A stretch of DNA of 64,000 bases, from NCBI GenBank assembly GCA_963965975.1, contig OZ014417.1:4135821-4199820 (forward strand), in the 5' to 3' direction. Shown one piece after another: positions 1-12,240 of the stretch. Numbering within the stretch: the first letter of the stretch is position 1; every line of letters starts with the position of its first letter. The DNA is from Xestospongia bergquistia. Its lineage: Eukaryota > Porifera > Demospongiae > Haplosclerida > Petrosiidae. Under the pieces are notes generated by a model, which was given only the letters and a program-made list of their open reading frames with translations, did not search any database and had not been told where the DNA came from. A program made the translations under genes and the position numbers.

Positions 1-1263
1 GTTTTATCAGGAAAGACAGTTTGCTAATGACTGACATACAAGAGGGGAAATCTTACCAATTAAGAGAGTAGGAAGAGTTTTTCAGACTCAACTATAACTC
101 AACTTTTTATTTGCTGTCTTATGACTCTAATAGTATCACCAGTTAATAATGTATACTGACTTGGGTTAGAATGAAGTAGATGACTTTGACCACAATTAAG
201 TAAGAGTATGCGTTCATCTTATATATTGAGTGATAGGTGATGTGATATGCATGTGTACACATATGTATAAGTTTGTAGGACTGGCATGTAACATATCACT
301 ATAAAACTTATTATGTTATTTTAACAACTATTTTGTAGCCTACTCAGGTGGATGATGATCACTATGAAATCTATAACTATGGAATCTAGAATTTATCTAA
401 ATAATTCACTCTACAAATTGTTGCTATGTGAAATTAAAACATACCAACAAATTGCATAGTGAGTAATTCACATGAGCTTTAGATTCCATTATAACCCCAT
501 CCATGTAAGCTACAAGTTGGTTGTCAAAATAACTGAAGAATTTTACAATGATAGAGTTACTTTAAGGGGACAACAGTACACGGTAATTAATGTAAACTCA
601 TCTCAATTCTGTATCATTTTTAGAAATCTTTATAATAATTTAAGCATTGAATTTTTATGGCCTTTCCTTGATGGTTATATGTATAGTCCGAAAATTGACT
701 ACTGTAGCTGTGTGTAGCCAACAAAGCAATTATATCTATTATAAATGTGGTCCAGAGACGTAGTCCTCGTCCTTTCAATTTTGATAAGCTGACGGGCGGT
801 GAAGGTCTACAGAGGCATATCGCCTCGTTGGAATCTGAGTAATGTGGGGCAGTACCACAAAGTTGTCATAGTGGTTGTGAGCATTGTTATTAGGTAGCCA
901 TTTTGAAAAACTTGGTATAACTTCTAAATATGTGCAGAAGTTAATTTTGGCATAATTTTTTACTGATCTGTTGATGAGAGCCTAGGCCTACTCTGAAGTT
1001 ATAAAGATGGACAGAATAGCATTGCAACTTGAAAAACATCACAACAAACTATTTGCCTGATTCGCAGTTATAACAATATTCATTAACAACTATGAGAATA
1101 TAACTTGTCCCACATTCCATACATTCCAATGTGGCAGCGACCCAAGTTCGCTAGACCATCCTTCGCTCGTCAGTTCATCAAAAAGGAGGAGAGGCTAGCT
1201 CGCTAGACTATATAAAGATATACTGCTTCCTCTTAAATGTACCTTTTTTATTTATTTGTACAG
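1..1263 (+). repeat. Duplicated block, copy 1: first intron of the receptor gene
   Basis: This stretch up to the vWA exon is about 95% identical by eye to 25088-26328, with a few small indels. In the second copy the block directly follows a splice donor at 25001 that ends a lysozyme-like exon, and here it ends at the acceptor for the vWA exon at 1264. Both exon ends are phase 1. I therefore read it as the 5' intron of the receptor gene, whose first exon should lie just left of the window. An 81-codon open frame at 472-717 is not conserved in copy 2. A TATA-like stretch (ACTATATAAAG, near 1208) is present in both copies but no promoter role is shown. Confidence 0.75.
339..389 (+). other. Receptor-tail-like terminal exon inside the duplicated block
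   Basis: After an acceptor (TTTTGTAG) there are 16 codons and a stop, encoding PTQVDDDHYEIYNYGI. The copy at 25427-25477 encodes the same peptide with only a silent ACT to ACA change. The start (P-T-Q-V) matches the read-through of the receptor's own tail exon ending at 7391. YEIY is a tyrosine-based signalling-like motif. It could be an alternative last exon or a fossil from an older paralogue; nothing here shows that it is transcribed. Confidence 0.35.
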
Positions 1264-4200
1264 ATTGTGATGTTAGTGCATTGGATCTTTTCTTTGTGAT
1301 GGATGCTTCAGGAAGTGTTGGTTACTCAAATTTTCAAACAATGAAAACCTTTGTGCGTGATATTGCTAATAGCTTTGAAATAGGACCAAACGATGTACAG
1401 ATAGGAGTTATGTCTTATGGATCACTTAATACATTTCATTTCTACCTAAACACATATTCCACCAAATTTGCTGTTTTGTCAGCAATAAGCACACTTCCAT
1501 ACAGTAGAGGAGGTACTAAAACAGCTTTGGCACTTAATGCAGTTCGAATAACAGGATTTTCTCAATTTAATGGAGCTCGTCCAGCTAGTGAAGGCATACC
1601 ACGTGTTGCCATAGTTATTACAGATGGATATTCTAGAAATTACTCAGCAACAGTCACTGCAGCTAATGCACTGCACAATGCTGGCATAATAGCATTTGCT
1701 ATAGGAATTGCAGGAGCCAATCAGAATGAACTCAATGCTATTGCATCTCAGGCCTCTTATGTTTCGTTTATTTCCAGTTTCAATGTGGCTCAACTAAGTG
1801 CCTTACAGATATCTATTAGTCAAGAGGCTTGCGTAGGTAGGTTGATTTATAGTGTTTGTATTATATATATATACATATTTTACAGCTTCGTCTGACCTTT
1901 CTATTGATCAAGTTGTGTCTGATACCATTGATCAGGGTCAAACCAAGTACATCAATTATCCACTTCCTTCTAATGATAAAGGCATTACAATTGTGCTTAA
2001 TGTTTCAAATGGATCTGTAGTGCTTTATGCATCTACAATAGTGTCCACTCCTAGTGAAGTATTCCATGATGTCAAAATTGAATCAAGTCAATTTGAAGAT
2101 GTTTATATTGATCCAGACAAGATAACCAATCCAGACACTGCTGATACAGTATATATTGCAATTGAAGGGCAAGGTGTATCTAATATGATGCAAGTAAGTG
2201 CATCTCAAGAAGACATCTCAACTGGTAAGTTGTGAAACTAATTTGATTATAAATTAATGGGTTTTTTTTACTTCATAGAACCAGTCGCAGTGAGTAAGTT
2301 GCCAGATATTGTATCTGAATATTATGGGCAAACTCTAAGCATTCAATGCACAGTTAGAGGTAAACCTCAACCAACTATAACATGGTACAGAAAAAGTGTT
2401 GTGATTAATTCATTAACTTATCCTGATATACAAATAACAACCACAGCAAAAGATAACACTACTGTGCAAAGTGGAATAACTATAACTTCTGTTACTGACA
2501 CTGACGAAGGTATCTATACATGTTCAGGATCTAACACTCTTCCAAATGGAACAGTGACAAATGTTAGATCATTTACTTTAAAAGTAACTGGAAGTAAGAC
2601 CCAAACCATCAAGCATTTATATTTACCAATGTGCATTCTTCTTGACAGTCATAGCAATCAACTTCACTGGAATTGCCCTGAGTTCAACAGCTATATATCT
2701 TTCATGGTCTTTGCCTCCAGTACAAGGAGTCAATATTCAACACTTTATCATAGAAATAGATGAATTGGAGACTAGTCGAGACTGGACATTTTATGTTGTT
2801 GAGACTCACGCCACTGTCATATCTCTACATCCATACTATACATATGTTTGCAAAGTTGCTGCAGTTGAAAACATGACTTATCCCTATACAAGTCCAATTA
2901 CTGTTATAACACATCAAGCAGGTATTAATTTCATTTAGCATAGAAAGAAATTATTGTTCATGTGTATAGCTCCTACTAGTTACCCTCAAAATCCAATGCA
3001 TCATGTTATATCATCAACTACACTTAATTTAACTTGGTATCCACCACCAATCAGTCAACAGAATGGTATCATAAACTACTACATAATACAATCAACTGAA
3101 GTGGAGGCTGGCATAACTCATCAATACACATCTAACAATGCATGGATTTATTTGACTAATCTTCATGCATATTACAGCTATATCTTTAAATTTGCTGCTG
3201 TCACAATTGCACAAGGTCCTTTTAGTGCTGGAACAACCATCACCATGCCTGAAGATGGTAAGTGGTATTTACATTAATAAATTTATGCCATTTTGATCTA
3301 ATACAGTTCCTTCTTCACCACCAACAAATGCATCAGTATCAATAAGAAATTCTAGATCTATTTTTATAACTTGGTTTCCACCACCTTTTGATCACCAAAA
3401 TGGACTAATAAGAGAATATGAAATAATTATTGAAGAGATTGAGACTGGTATGATTTACAATGATACATCTCTGAATTTGTACATTCAAATTGACTACATT
3501 CACCCACACTATAACTATAACATTTCAATCAGTGCTGTAACAATAGCATCAGGACCATACTCAACTGCAATCACAATTCAGACCCCTCAAGATTGTAAGT
3601 CAAAAGTCCTTCAATTGAAAATTAGAATAATATAATTTATGCAGCACCCAGTGGATCACCAGATAATTTTAATGCAACAGTTACCTCTCCTTACTCTGCT
3701 GTACTCACTTGGGCTCCACCTTCTCCTGATCAACGAAATGGCATTATTATTGGTTACATCATCAATGTTACAATATTAGAGACCAATGAAACTTTTCTTC
3801 TCTTTTCCAACACTACTTCACTAACAGTTAATGGTCTCAGACCTTTTAGTAACTATGTATGTATTATTGCTGCTCAAACCAGTGTTGGTATTGGACCATA
3901 CAGTGCTGTCTTTACAGTTACCACTCCACAAGATGGTATGTATATAGATTATTAATAGGGAAACATCATTATAATTTATAAAAATATTTATTTATTATTT
4001 TGATTCCTCTCTCTTCAGCTCCTTCAGCACCACCTTCTATGACCCTCACTTCATCAATAACTTCAAATGGATTTACCATTACTTGGAATCCACCAGGATA
4101 TAATGATCAAAATGGAGTCATTATTTACTATAATCTTTCTATAGTAGAAGTTCAGACTGGCTCTATTTTCCAGTATATATCCTACACTACTACAATTACT

Positions 4201-6754
4201 ATACAATCTCTTCATCCAGCTTATACTTACCAATATAGAATTGCTGCATACACTATAGGATTGGGACCATACTCTGATCCAATCAATATTACAACAGCTG
4301 AGGAAGGTAAACCACTTTGTACTTTAAATATTGTTTCATTTTGTCTATAGCTCCAAGTCAAGCTCCTCAAAGTTTATCTGGTGTTGCGTCTTCATCAACT
4401 TCTATTACTTTATCATGGAGTCCACCACTTCCTGAATATAGGAATGGACTGATTATCTCATATTATGTCAACATTACATTACTTGAGACTGGTACAAGTG
4501 TGTATTACTATACTGCACACACTACATTCACAATCTCTGGATTAACTCCCTATACTACATACTCCTGTATTGTAGCAGCAGAGACTAGTATTGGACGTGG
4601 ACCATTTACTACCTTGTTCACTATTACAACACAAGAGGATGGTATGATAATGATCAATGAATTATAATATTGTCTTTTTAGCTCCCAACAGTCCTCCAGT
4701 TATTACTGGATATTATGCATTTGACTCAAGGACAGTAGCTTTTCAATGGGATCCTCCTCCACCACAAGAACATAATGGCATTATAAGGGAGTATATAGTA
4801 ACCACCTCAGTATTAGGAAGTAATGAAACTCAGACACAAATATTTACTGGCACTACTGCTATCATTGGGTCACTGATCCCATCATTCACATATCAGTTTA
4901 CAGTAGCAGCTTACACTCTAGCAACTGGACCATACAGTACTAGTGTTAATATTACTTTACCAGAAGATGGTTAGTTAGTTCAATGGATAAGTATCTTTGA
5001 CATGTTAAATGTATTCTTCATAGTTCCAAGTGGAATTCCACAAGATGTGTCTCTTAATAACGTAACACCCTATTCTATTTCTCTAATGTGGACTCCACCT
5101 CCTCCAAGCCAACAAAATGGAGCTATTGTTGGTTACATTGTCAATTTAACTCATGCTAATACTTTAGAAACCATACAGTATTATAGTATTGTAACTAATG
5201 TTGCTATAACTGGATTAGATCCTTACACTACATATATATGTGTGGTAGCTGCTGAGACGACTATTGGAGTTGGACCATTTAGTCAGTTATTCTTTGAAAA
5301 AACAAAAGAAGCAGGTAACCACTTTTCTGTCATAAAAAATATCTCAAATTTACTTCAATCTTTTACCAGCACCCGCCAGTCCTCCTCAACATCCCAATGC
5401 TGTAGCTCTTAGTCCTACTAGTATCCACATTACTTGGGATCCTCCAATTCTACAGGATCACAATGGTGTCATCAGAGAATATCGTATCAATATAACAGAG
5501 GCATTGACAGGTCTTCAATTACAAGAGATCACCAATCAAACTCAAATAATCATTGACAGATTAAAACCTTACCACATATATCACTGTTCTATTGTGGCTA
5601 TTACTGTTGCTTCTGGCCCATTTACTAAAACCTTCAATATCACCACTCTTCAAGATGGTATGAACATTCAATGCATTTATATAGATTGATAGATCACCAT
5701 GTCACAATGAAGCCATACATGATTGATATAACTAAACATAAGTAGTAAAAGAGCATTGAAACTACACAAAGTCAACAGTAAACAGTATAGAAATAGGTAA
5801 TATTGTAAAGGCTTGTCTATCACTGCATGTACAACTGACCTGTCAGGGATGGCAAACTTGGACTTACCAGTTAGTTTTCAGAACTGATTTTTTTCATATC
5901 AAAAGTTTTACATTTGGTTTACAGCCAGACACATGAGCTCTCGTTCTCACAAATGGAGTCATCATTGTAACCACATAACACTCTCTTGATGACAACTATT
6001 AAATTCCTTCCTTTTAAAGGTTCAGCTTGAATCTTGGTGAGTTTTGTCATCAAATTGCTGAAGAAATCATGGCAGAAAATAAAAGCTTAAATTGGAAATA
6101 CTAAAATTATAAATTCAATAAAAGATGATGTCATCATGTTACCAAAAAAATTATAGCTGACCATCATATTGTGATTTATTGCACATTTCTTGTATGGCTT
6201 CAGCAATACCAACCACTTCTTAGTCTCATCCCCACACATACACTGCGGGAAAGGTCCTTTTTATGTTAGTGAATGGATAGCACCTGGGGCATGAGACTAA
6301 TCACTTATATCATAAATAGGCGTGGTTTATTGTAAATATACTTATAAATTATTCAATTTCTTCGGGCTTTACCCTCGAAGTATGAATATTTACGTTGCCA
6401 TCCATGGTATAACTATATAATGAGATTCATAACTCATCATTTAGAATAGATATCTGTTCTATATAACACACATAGACCCTTCCTGGTTGGTCTATATTTA
6501 AAAATATAAAACCTAGGAACTTTAGCAGATATATTTCCTTCTTCATAAATAGCATAGTGGCTGGTTTATATTGATCTCATAACAAGTGTTATCATTTCAG
6601 TCATTGTTGGTAGGTGTAAGTGTTATAAACTTCCCAACTTTAAATTTTAAACAATACAGCTTGATGACTACACACTACATTTGGAGGGATAGTGACAAGT
6701 TAGTATTAACCTCATGATAGGTTATATGAGATAGATCTGTCACACTCCATCAAT

Positions 6755-6805
<51 letters not shown>

Positions 6806-7591
6806 GGATTTTGTAAAATAGCCCTCAAGTGATGTCTTTTACAAATTTATTGGCTTGTTAATATAATGCATGTATGACCTCTTACTTATGATATATATAA
6901 GACACACACGCATACAAATATATCATAGCTATGTAAAGGGTATTAATACAACACAGCTAATCACCTTTTTAATGTATGTTACTTTCAGCAACTAGTGGAA
7001 CCAATTGTACTCAAAGAGGACATGTTAGAAATACCACTTTATTAATCTCCATACCTGTTGGATCAGTTCTAGCTATAATAATTGTATTGGTCATTTTGGT
7101 TTTATGCATTGTGAGGACTATAAAGAGAAATAAAAATAAGAAGTAAATCATTAATTGTATTAATAATCTAGTATAACTCTAATTAGACAAAATCTGATTT
7201 ATGATGAGCCAGTTAACGTTCTTGCTCTAAATCAATTATCAAGTCATGATACAAATCCAACTGTTCCTATGAGGTCATTTACATTAAGGTTTGAATATAT
7301 TGTATGGAAAATTACGTTGGTTGATATATGTTGTACTCACAGAGAAGATGTAAGAACTGCTGAGAATGAATATGACATTGGACCAACTCAGGTGAATTAT
7401 ACTAATGAGGTCGGCATGTATAGGTCTACTTTGTGATAATGATATATGCTAACTTGTGTAGATTGAAGATTCCAAATTGACTGATGACAGAAATAGTAAT
7501 TGTTTCACAATCATATAATTATGTAATGAGTATTTTTATTATAGAGCATGATGAGTGTCATGATAAAGATGCTGAAGAAGAAATGAGCTGA
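1264..7591 (+). CDS. vWA-Ig-(FN3)9 transmembrane receptor (5' end outside window)
   Basis: Exons read from splice sites: 1264-1836 (vWA, with the MIDAS-type DASGS and a TDG), 1886-2224 (about 113 residues, beta-rich, family not recognised), 2279-2593 (Ig domain with paired Cys, W and a YTC motif), then nine FN3 exons: 2655-2921, 2970-3257, 3307-3594, 3645-3935, 4019-4306, 4351-4641, 4682-4969, 5024-5314, 5370-5657. After a 1.3-kb intron, 6989-7142 encodes a stalk and about 23 hydrophobic residues followed by a basic stop-transfer (RTIKRNKNKK). The tail exons are 7187-7288, 7343-7391, 7462-7495 and 7545-7591, with motifs YDEP and YDIG. Introns between extracellular exons are all phase 1, the usual pattern of exon-shuffled adhesion proteins. 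The vWA exon starts mid-codon, so a signal-peptide exon is missing to the left. It is probably a surface adhesion or recognition receptor; the ligand is unknown. Reading through the donor at 7391 gives an alternative tail ending near 7436. Confidence 0.85.
6217..6303. repeat. Short inverted repeat, MITE-like
   Basis: TTAGTCTCATCCCC at the left is mirrored by GGGGCATGAGACTAA at the right, with one mismatch, about 85 bp apart end to end. It may be a tiny non-autonomous element or a hairpin; target duplications are not clear. Confidence 0.35.
6759..6800. repeat. (AT)n microsatellite
   Basis: An uninterrupted run of AT dinucleotides, about 21 units, in the long intron before the membrane-span exon. 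Confidence 0.9.
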
Positions 7592-8006
7592 GCAACATGT
7601 GAAAAGAAACTTACTCTTTATATAATAGTGTTAAATACATTAGTTTAAATTAGTTTGACTTGACAGAGTTACTAGTTGCTGACTGCTTACTTTGCCTACA
7701 GTTATTAACCATGTGGTGTATTGTCCAGACAGCAGTTTTGTTTTCTTGTTTTTAAATTTTTAAAATAAGAATTTTTTTGCTTTTAGTTCTATGTCCTGTA
7801 TGAGATTACCAAGCAATGCCCAAATTTTAACTGAAGACAACCATCAACATAAAAAGCTGTTTTTTTCAAGTGATCAACTACTTAAACTTATTCATGACTT
7901 CGTTATTTTATCCATGTCCACACATTTTATTGTTAGTGGGGTTCCCTAACAAATTTTTAGACTGTTAGAATGAACAATCTTCTGCCAATTAGTTTCATTT
8001 ATCATT

Positions 8007-8174
8007 TGTAATGTCTGTGCTTACTATTGACAAAGATTTATTGGGATAATAAACAAGGACACAGACACAAAACAACCTCGAGATAATAACATGAGGAACC
8101 AACACAACTGAGCATGCTATAACCATAATAATATTCATATATAATTATTAGTAACACAATTAAGATCCACTACA
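8007..8174 (-). repeat. 3' LTR of gypsy element 1
   Basis: A 168-bp terminal repeat with TG...CA ends, matching 11329-11496 with a handful of substitutions. The TCATT duplication lies just outside it. Confidence 0.92.
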
Positions 8175-8262
8175 CTCCTTCCTTCTTACAAAAAGAAATG
8201 AAACAACAATACATGATAGAATGTATAAAAATGCACTAACTATTATCCCATGACTACAATTG

Positions 8263-10304
8263 TCAAAAGTATCGATCTGGTGGATGACAAACTCGTTGAG
8301 GGTAACGTCGAGTAGTGTTGGTTGCACAATTGTCTGAATTAAATGTCTCGGATTCACTACATGACCAATGAGGACCAGTATTCTGATCTAACTGAGATTG
8401 AGGTTCTGGAAGGGTGACATGACTAGGATATTCCCAGGTGTCATCAAGTTCAGTACTTTGACCTTTACTCAGTGATTGGTCCACATGACGTTTCCAAATG
8501 ATCCCGTCTTCGATTTCAACCAGGAACGTAACATCACCCTTCTTCTCCACAATTTTGCCACTAATCCATGATGGGTCGTTACCACGATAACTACGAACCA
8601 TGACAATGCTGCCATACTTCAAATTGCCTGAACTGTGAATGAGTGTCATGATTACTCTTCTGTAGACCTTGTTGATTACGAACTTTAGTTTCTGTATTAG
8701 GTTTCAGCAAGTCTAGTACAGTTCTTAAAGGTCTTTTTAACATTAGTTCAGAGGGAGTTTTGCCAGTTGTTGAGTGTGGAGTTTCTCAGTAAAACAATAG
8801 AAAATTCAAGAGTGTATACTGACTAGTGTGACCTTCTTTCTTTCCTTTCTTAAGAGAATTTTTTAGAGTTTGGACCAGTCTCTCTACAGCACCATTTGTT
8901 GATGGGTGATATGGGGCTGACTTGAAATGTTTAATGCCGTTGCTACGAAGAAAAATAGCAAACTCATTAGAGGTAAACTGCTGGCCATTATCAGACACCA
9001 GCTGTTCGGGTAGGCCAAAAACAGAGAAAATGTGTCTTAGAACTTCAATTGTAGCTGTAGTAGACGTAGATGATACTTCCCAGATCTCTGGCCATGATGA
9101 TGATCCATCAGTTGCTAATCGAATAGGGAGTAAGGGATTATAATGGATGAGAACATGAGAGGAGGTCAACTTTTCATTGGCCTCTTGTACTGCCTTTGTA
9201 CATTCTTCAGACCACACACATTTACAATTCTTTTGCAGTAGGCTGTTGAGGGGTTGTAATGTAGATGCTAAGTTTGGTATAAATTTGCCATAATAATTAA
9301 CTAAGCCTAAATAGGCTCTCAATTCAGTGATATTCTGAGGTTTGGGTGCATTCACAATTGCTTCAATTTTGCCTGGGGTAACATGCAAACCTTCACTATC
9401 AACAATATGGCCAAGATACTCAACATGATCACACATAAACTTACATTTATTTTTCTTCAACGTGATTCCATGATATTGTAAACGTCAGAGTACTTCTTCA
9501 AGATTGGTGAGATGTTCTTGGTCGTCAACTCCTGTTATTAGTATATCATCAATATAGCAGATAGTATGAGGTATCCCTTGTAAAATAATGTCCATAGTCC
9601 ACTGAAAAATAGCAGGAGCGGAGGGAATTCCAAAAGGCATTCTTGTATATTGGTAAAGTCCATGATGAGTGTTGATGGTGACCTGGCCTTTGGATTGATC
9701 ATCCAGCAACATTTGCTGATATGCCTGAGATAAATCTAGTTTTGTGAATTTCTTACCTCCTAATACAGAAGCAAATAGTTCTACAGGTTCTAGTAATGGG
9801 TATTGGTCAATCTACAATGATGGATTAAGCGTGACCTTATAGTCACCACATATACATATAGAGCCGTCTTTTTTGGGAACAGCAACATTAGGTGCTGCCC
9901 ACTCACTAAATACAATAGGCTCAATGATTCCAGCTGACTGGAGCTTGTCAAGTTCTCTCTCTATTCCATCTTTTAAGTCCAAAAGGTACAGGACGAGGGC
10001 GCCAGAACTTGGGGGTAGTATCAGGTTTGAGACGTAGTTTTGCAAAATACTGAGACATAGTTCCCAGAGTATTACTGAATACCTTTGAGTACTTGTTGAT
10101 TAATAGGTCTACTCCACTGATGAGGGATGTATGCAATATTTCATGCCAATTTAGGATGAGATCACTCAACCAATTTCGTCCTAGTAGAGCTGGTCCAGCT
10201 CCTTCAACAACTACTAGATCCAGTTCGACTTCTTGATCCTGGTAATTTACATGAACAGTGATTTCTCCTACTACATTCATCATTTCTGAAGTATACATCT
10301 TCAA
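8263..10304 (-). pseudogene. pol: Gypsy element 1 pol (frameshifts and large deletion)
   Basis: In order on the minus strand: retropepsin end (about 10304-10130), reverse transcriptase with the C-Y-I-D-D-I-L active-site motif near 9545-9565, and RT connection (9200-9460). Then the RNase H start (A-T-D-G) jumps abruptly, near 9095, into the second half of the integrase core (V-S-D-N-G, then the catalytic Glu region of S-T-N-G-A-V-E-R). The rest of RNase H, the HHCC finger and the first integrase Asp are missing. Several frameshifts divide the gene. The C-terminal piece (8263-8649) is the integrase tail. Confidence 0.88.
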
Positions 10305-10528
10305 TATTACATCAGACTTGTGTAGTTTGTACTAAGAAAACTTGGATTTGTACTCCTGTTGTGATATAATGGAAACAGCAGCTTCCGTGTCTACTTCCAT
10401 TATCAACTGGCTGTCTCCAATTCTGACTTCAACTTTGATTAGTCGACGAGCTTCAGCACCTACATCAAACAGTGCCAAGTCTTGATTGGGAGCCAATGAC
10501 TGATTGGCACTCTTATCTTCTATTTCTT

Positions 10529-11316
10529 CTATATACTTTGTTCTTTGTGATCTAGAGCATAGTTTTGACTGTTTGGACGTCTCAATTGGTTGAAGACTAC
10601 TAACTGGAACACAATAGGTCCTTTACTGTGACAGACAGCTTTCAAGTGACCCCTTTTGCCACATTTCAAACAATCGACATCTTTATAGAGACACTGACTG
10701 GCAGTATGATTCGATTTACCACACCTGTAACATGTTGTACTTAAAGAAGAGACTTGATTAGTGAGACCACTTGGGACTGTAGCAGCATTCTTTATTGCTA
10801 GCATCTGTTTGTCAACCAACTCAATATTTTGAGCCATCTCCACGGCTTTCGTGAATGTCAGGTTATCTTCTAATAGTAGTCGCTTCTGAGTCAATTCTTT
10901 CCGAAGTCCACACACCAAGTGATCTCTTAAGGCATCATTGAGGTATGCCGCAAACTGACAGCGAGTCGATATCCACTTTAATTCGGCTACGTACTCAGCA
11001 ACACTTTCCCCCTCTTTTTGGATCCTTTTATGAAATTGAAACTGGTCAGCAATCACTGACAGAGCAGGTTGGTAATGCTTCTTGAGTATTTCCGTTATGT
11101 CTTCGAACGTTTTGTCCTTGGGTAAGCTAGGTTGCAATAAGTTCCTGAGTAATGCATAGGTACTTTTTCCTACGATGGTTAGAAACACGGGAACTCTCTT
11201 CTCCTCTGCCACTTCGTTTGCAGTGAACAACAGAAAACTCGCTCCTCATAGAACGAAAATGACTCTACTGATGGCTCAAACTCTAGCATTTGACCATATG
11301 CGGGTTTAAATTCCAT
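10529..11316 (-). pseudogene. gag: Gypsy element 1 gag (frameshifted)
   Basis: Retrotransposon gag with the capsid-type region (Y-V-A-E-L stretch) and two CCHC zinc knuckles (C-x2-C-x4-H-x4-C, around 10660-10735). The natural ATG is probably at 11316, right after the primer-binding site; a frameshift near 11225 separates the first about 28 codons from the rest. It is closely similar in layout to the gag at 36282-37165, so both come from related lineages. Not functional as it stands. Confidence 0.85.
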
Positions 11317-11328
11317 CCTCGTCGCCAC

Positions 11329-11496
11329 TGTAATGCCTGTGCTTACTATTGACAAAGATTTATTGGGATAATAAACAAGGACACAGACACAAAACAACCT
11401 TGAGATAATAACATGAGGAACCAACACAACTGAGCATGCTCTAACTATAATAATATTCATACATAATTATTAGTAACACAATTAAGATCCACTATA
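11329..11496 (-). repeat. 5' LTR of gypsy element 1
   Basis: The partner of the LTR at 8007-8174. Its outer end reads TATAG instead of TGTAG, one decayed base at the terminus. TCATT follows at 11497. Confidence 0.92.
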
Positions 11497-12144
11497 TCAT
11501 TCACCGGACTTGTTCTATTAACAACAGTATATACACAATGACATGTGCAATCCCTCCCCAAAAAACAAGTTCAAAGTTTGTTATTACCGTTAAAATTCAA
11601 GGGGCGTCTTCTGGGATCTGGCTGGGATCTCACAGATTTCATCGTAGGACAGAATTTTCACATGACACCACAAGGGAACAGTTCAATTATACCAAAAACA
11701 GAGAAGAATAGGAGAGCCTCAATAGTGCTCAAGTAGTGATTAGATTCGTCACTTTCAAAGTCTACATCTCGTACACTTATTTTCTCACCGTTCCTTTGTG
11801 ACGTCACGAAAAGCCCACCCTAAGAAGCGCCTTGATAAGAAGCTTGCTATAATAACAATTTTTATAAATTTAAAAAATTTGGGGTGATTTATGCCTGCCT
11901 ATCAACAAATATATCTTTGTGCAAAAAATTTTTGAATTTCAGCATCTCCCCCCCCCCCCTTTAAAGATTATAAATCAGAAACAGGGCAAATTATAATTAA
12001 AAGAATTAAAAGATTTTTATCTGTTTTGAGTGAGATATTCATTGTTTTCTGCCAATACATTTCAATGTACAATTCACGCCATCCCTAAATAGGCACTACT
12101 ATCACATGCCTATGTAGGGATGAATCCACTGGTATACTATAATC

Positions 12145-12240
12145 ACAGACAAGGTGTAAGAGCTGCTGAGAATGAATATGACATTGGTACAACTCGAATG
12201 ATACTAACGAGGTCAGTATATATAAGTCTACTTTGAGATA
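12145..12240 (+). pseudogene. Decayed copy of receptor cytoplasmic-tail exon
   Basis: The sequence after the acceptor CACAG encodes V-R-A-A-E-N-E-Y-D-I-G, nearly the same as exon 7343-7391 of the receptor (V-R-T-A-E-N-E-Y-D-I-G), and homology continues about 45 bp past the donor. A 1-bp difference breaks the read-through frame. No receptor ectodomain lies next to it. Confidence 0.7.

Larger units (their letters stand above)
5658..6988 (+). other. Long intron of the receptor gene
   Basis: This is the 1,331-bp intron between the last FN3 exon and the membrane exon, far longer than its neighbours (about 40-80 bp). I see no coding exon in it. It holds a short inverted repeat (6217-6303) and an (AT)n tract (6759-6800). 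Confidence 0.6.
8007..11496 (-). mobile_element. Ty3/gypsy LTR retrotransposon, internally deleted
   Basis: Two 168-bp LTRs (8007-8174, 11329-11496) flank gag and pol remnants on the minus strand. The 5-bp target duplication TCATT is exact (8002-8006 and 11497-11501). A purine tract (AAGAAGGAAGGAG) abuts the 3' LTR at 8175, and the primer-binding region (TGGCGACGAGG) follows the 5' LTR at about 11319-11327, the same sequence as in the second gypsy element of this window. The LTRs differ at several positions and the reading frames are broken, so the copy is older than the one at 32909. A deletion removes RNase H and the first half of integrase. Confidence 0.93.

Noticed and set aside
472-717. 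81-codon open frame in the duplicated block
   Set aside because: The second copy (25560-25790) lacks the ATG context and carries a TGA where this one has a sense codon; it lies in a presumed intron.
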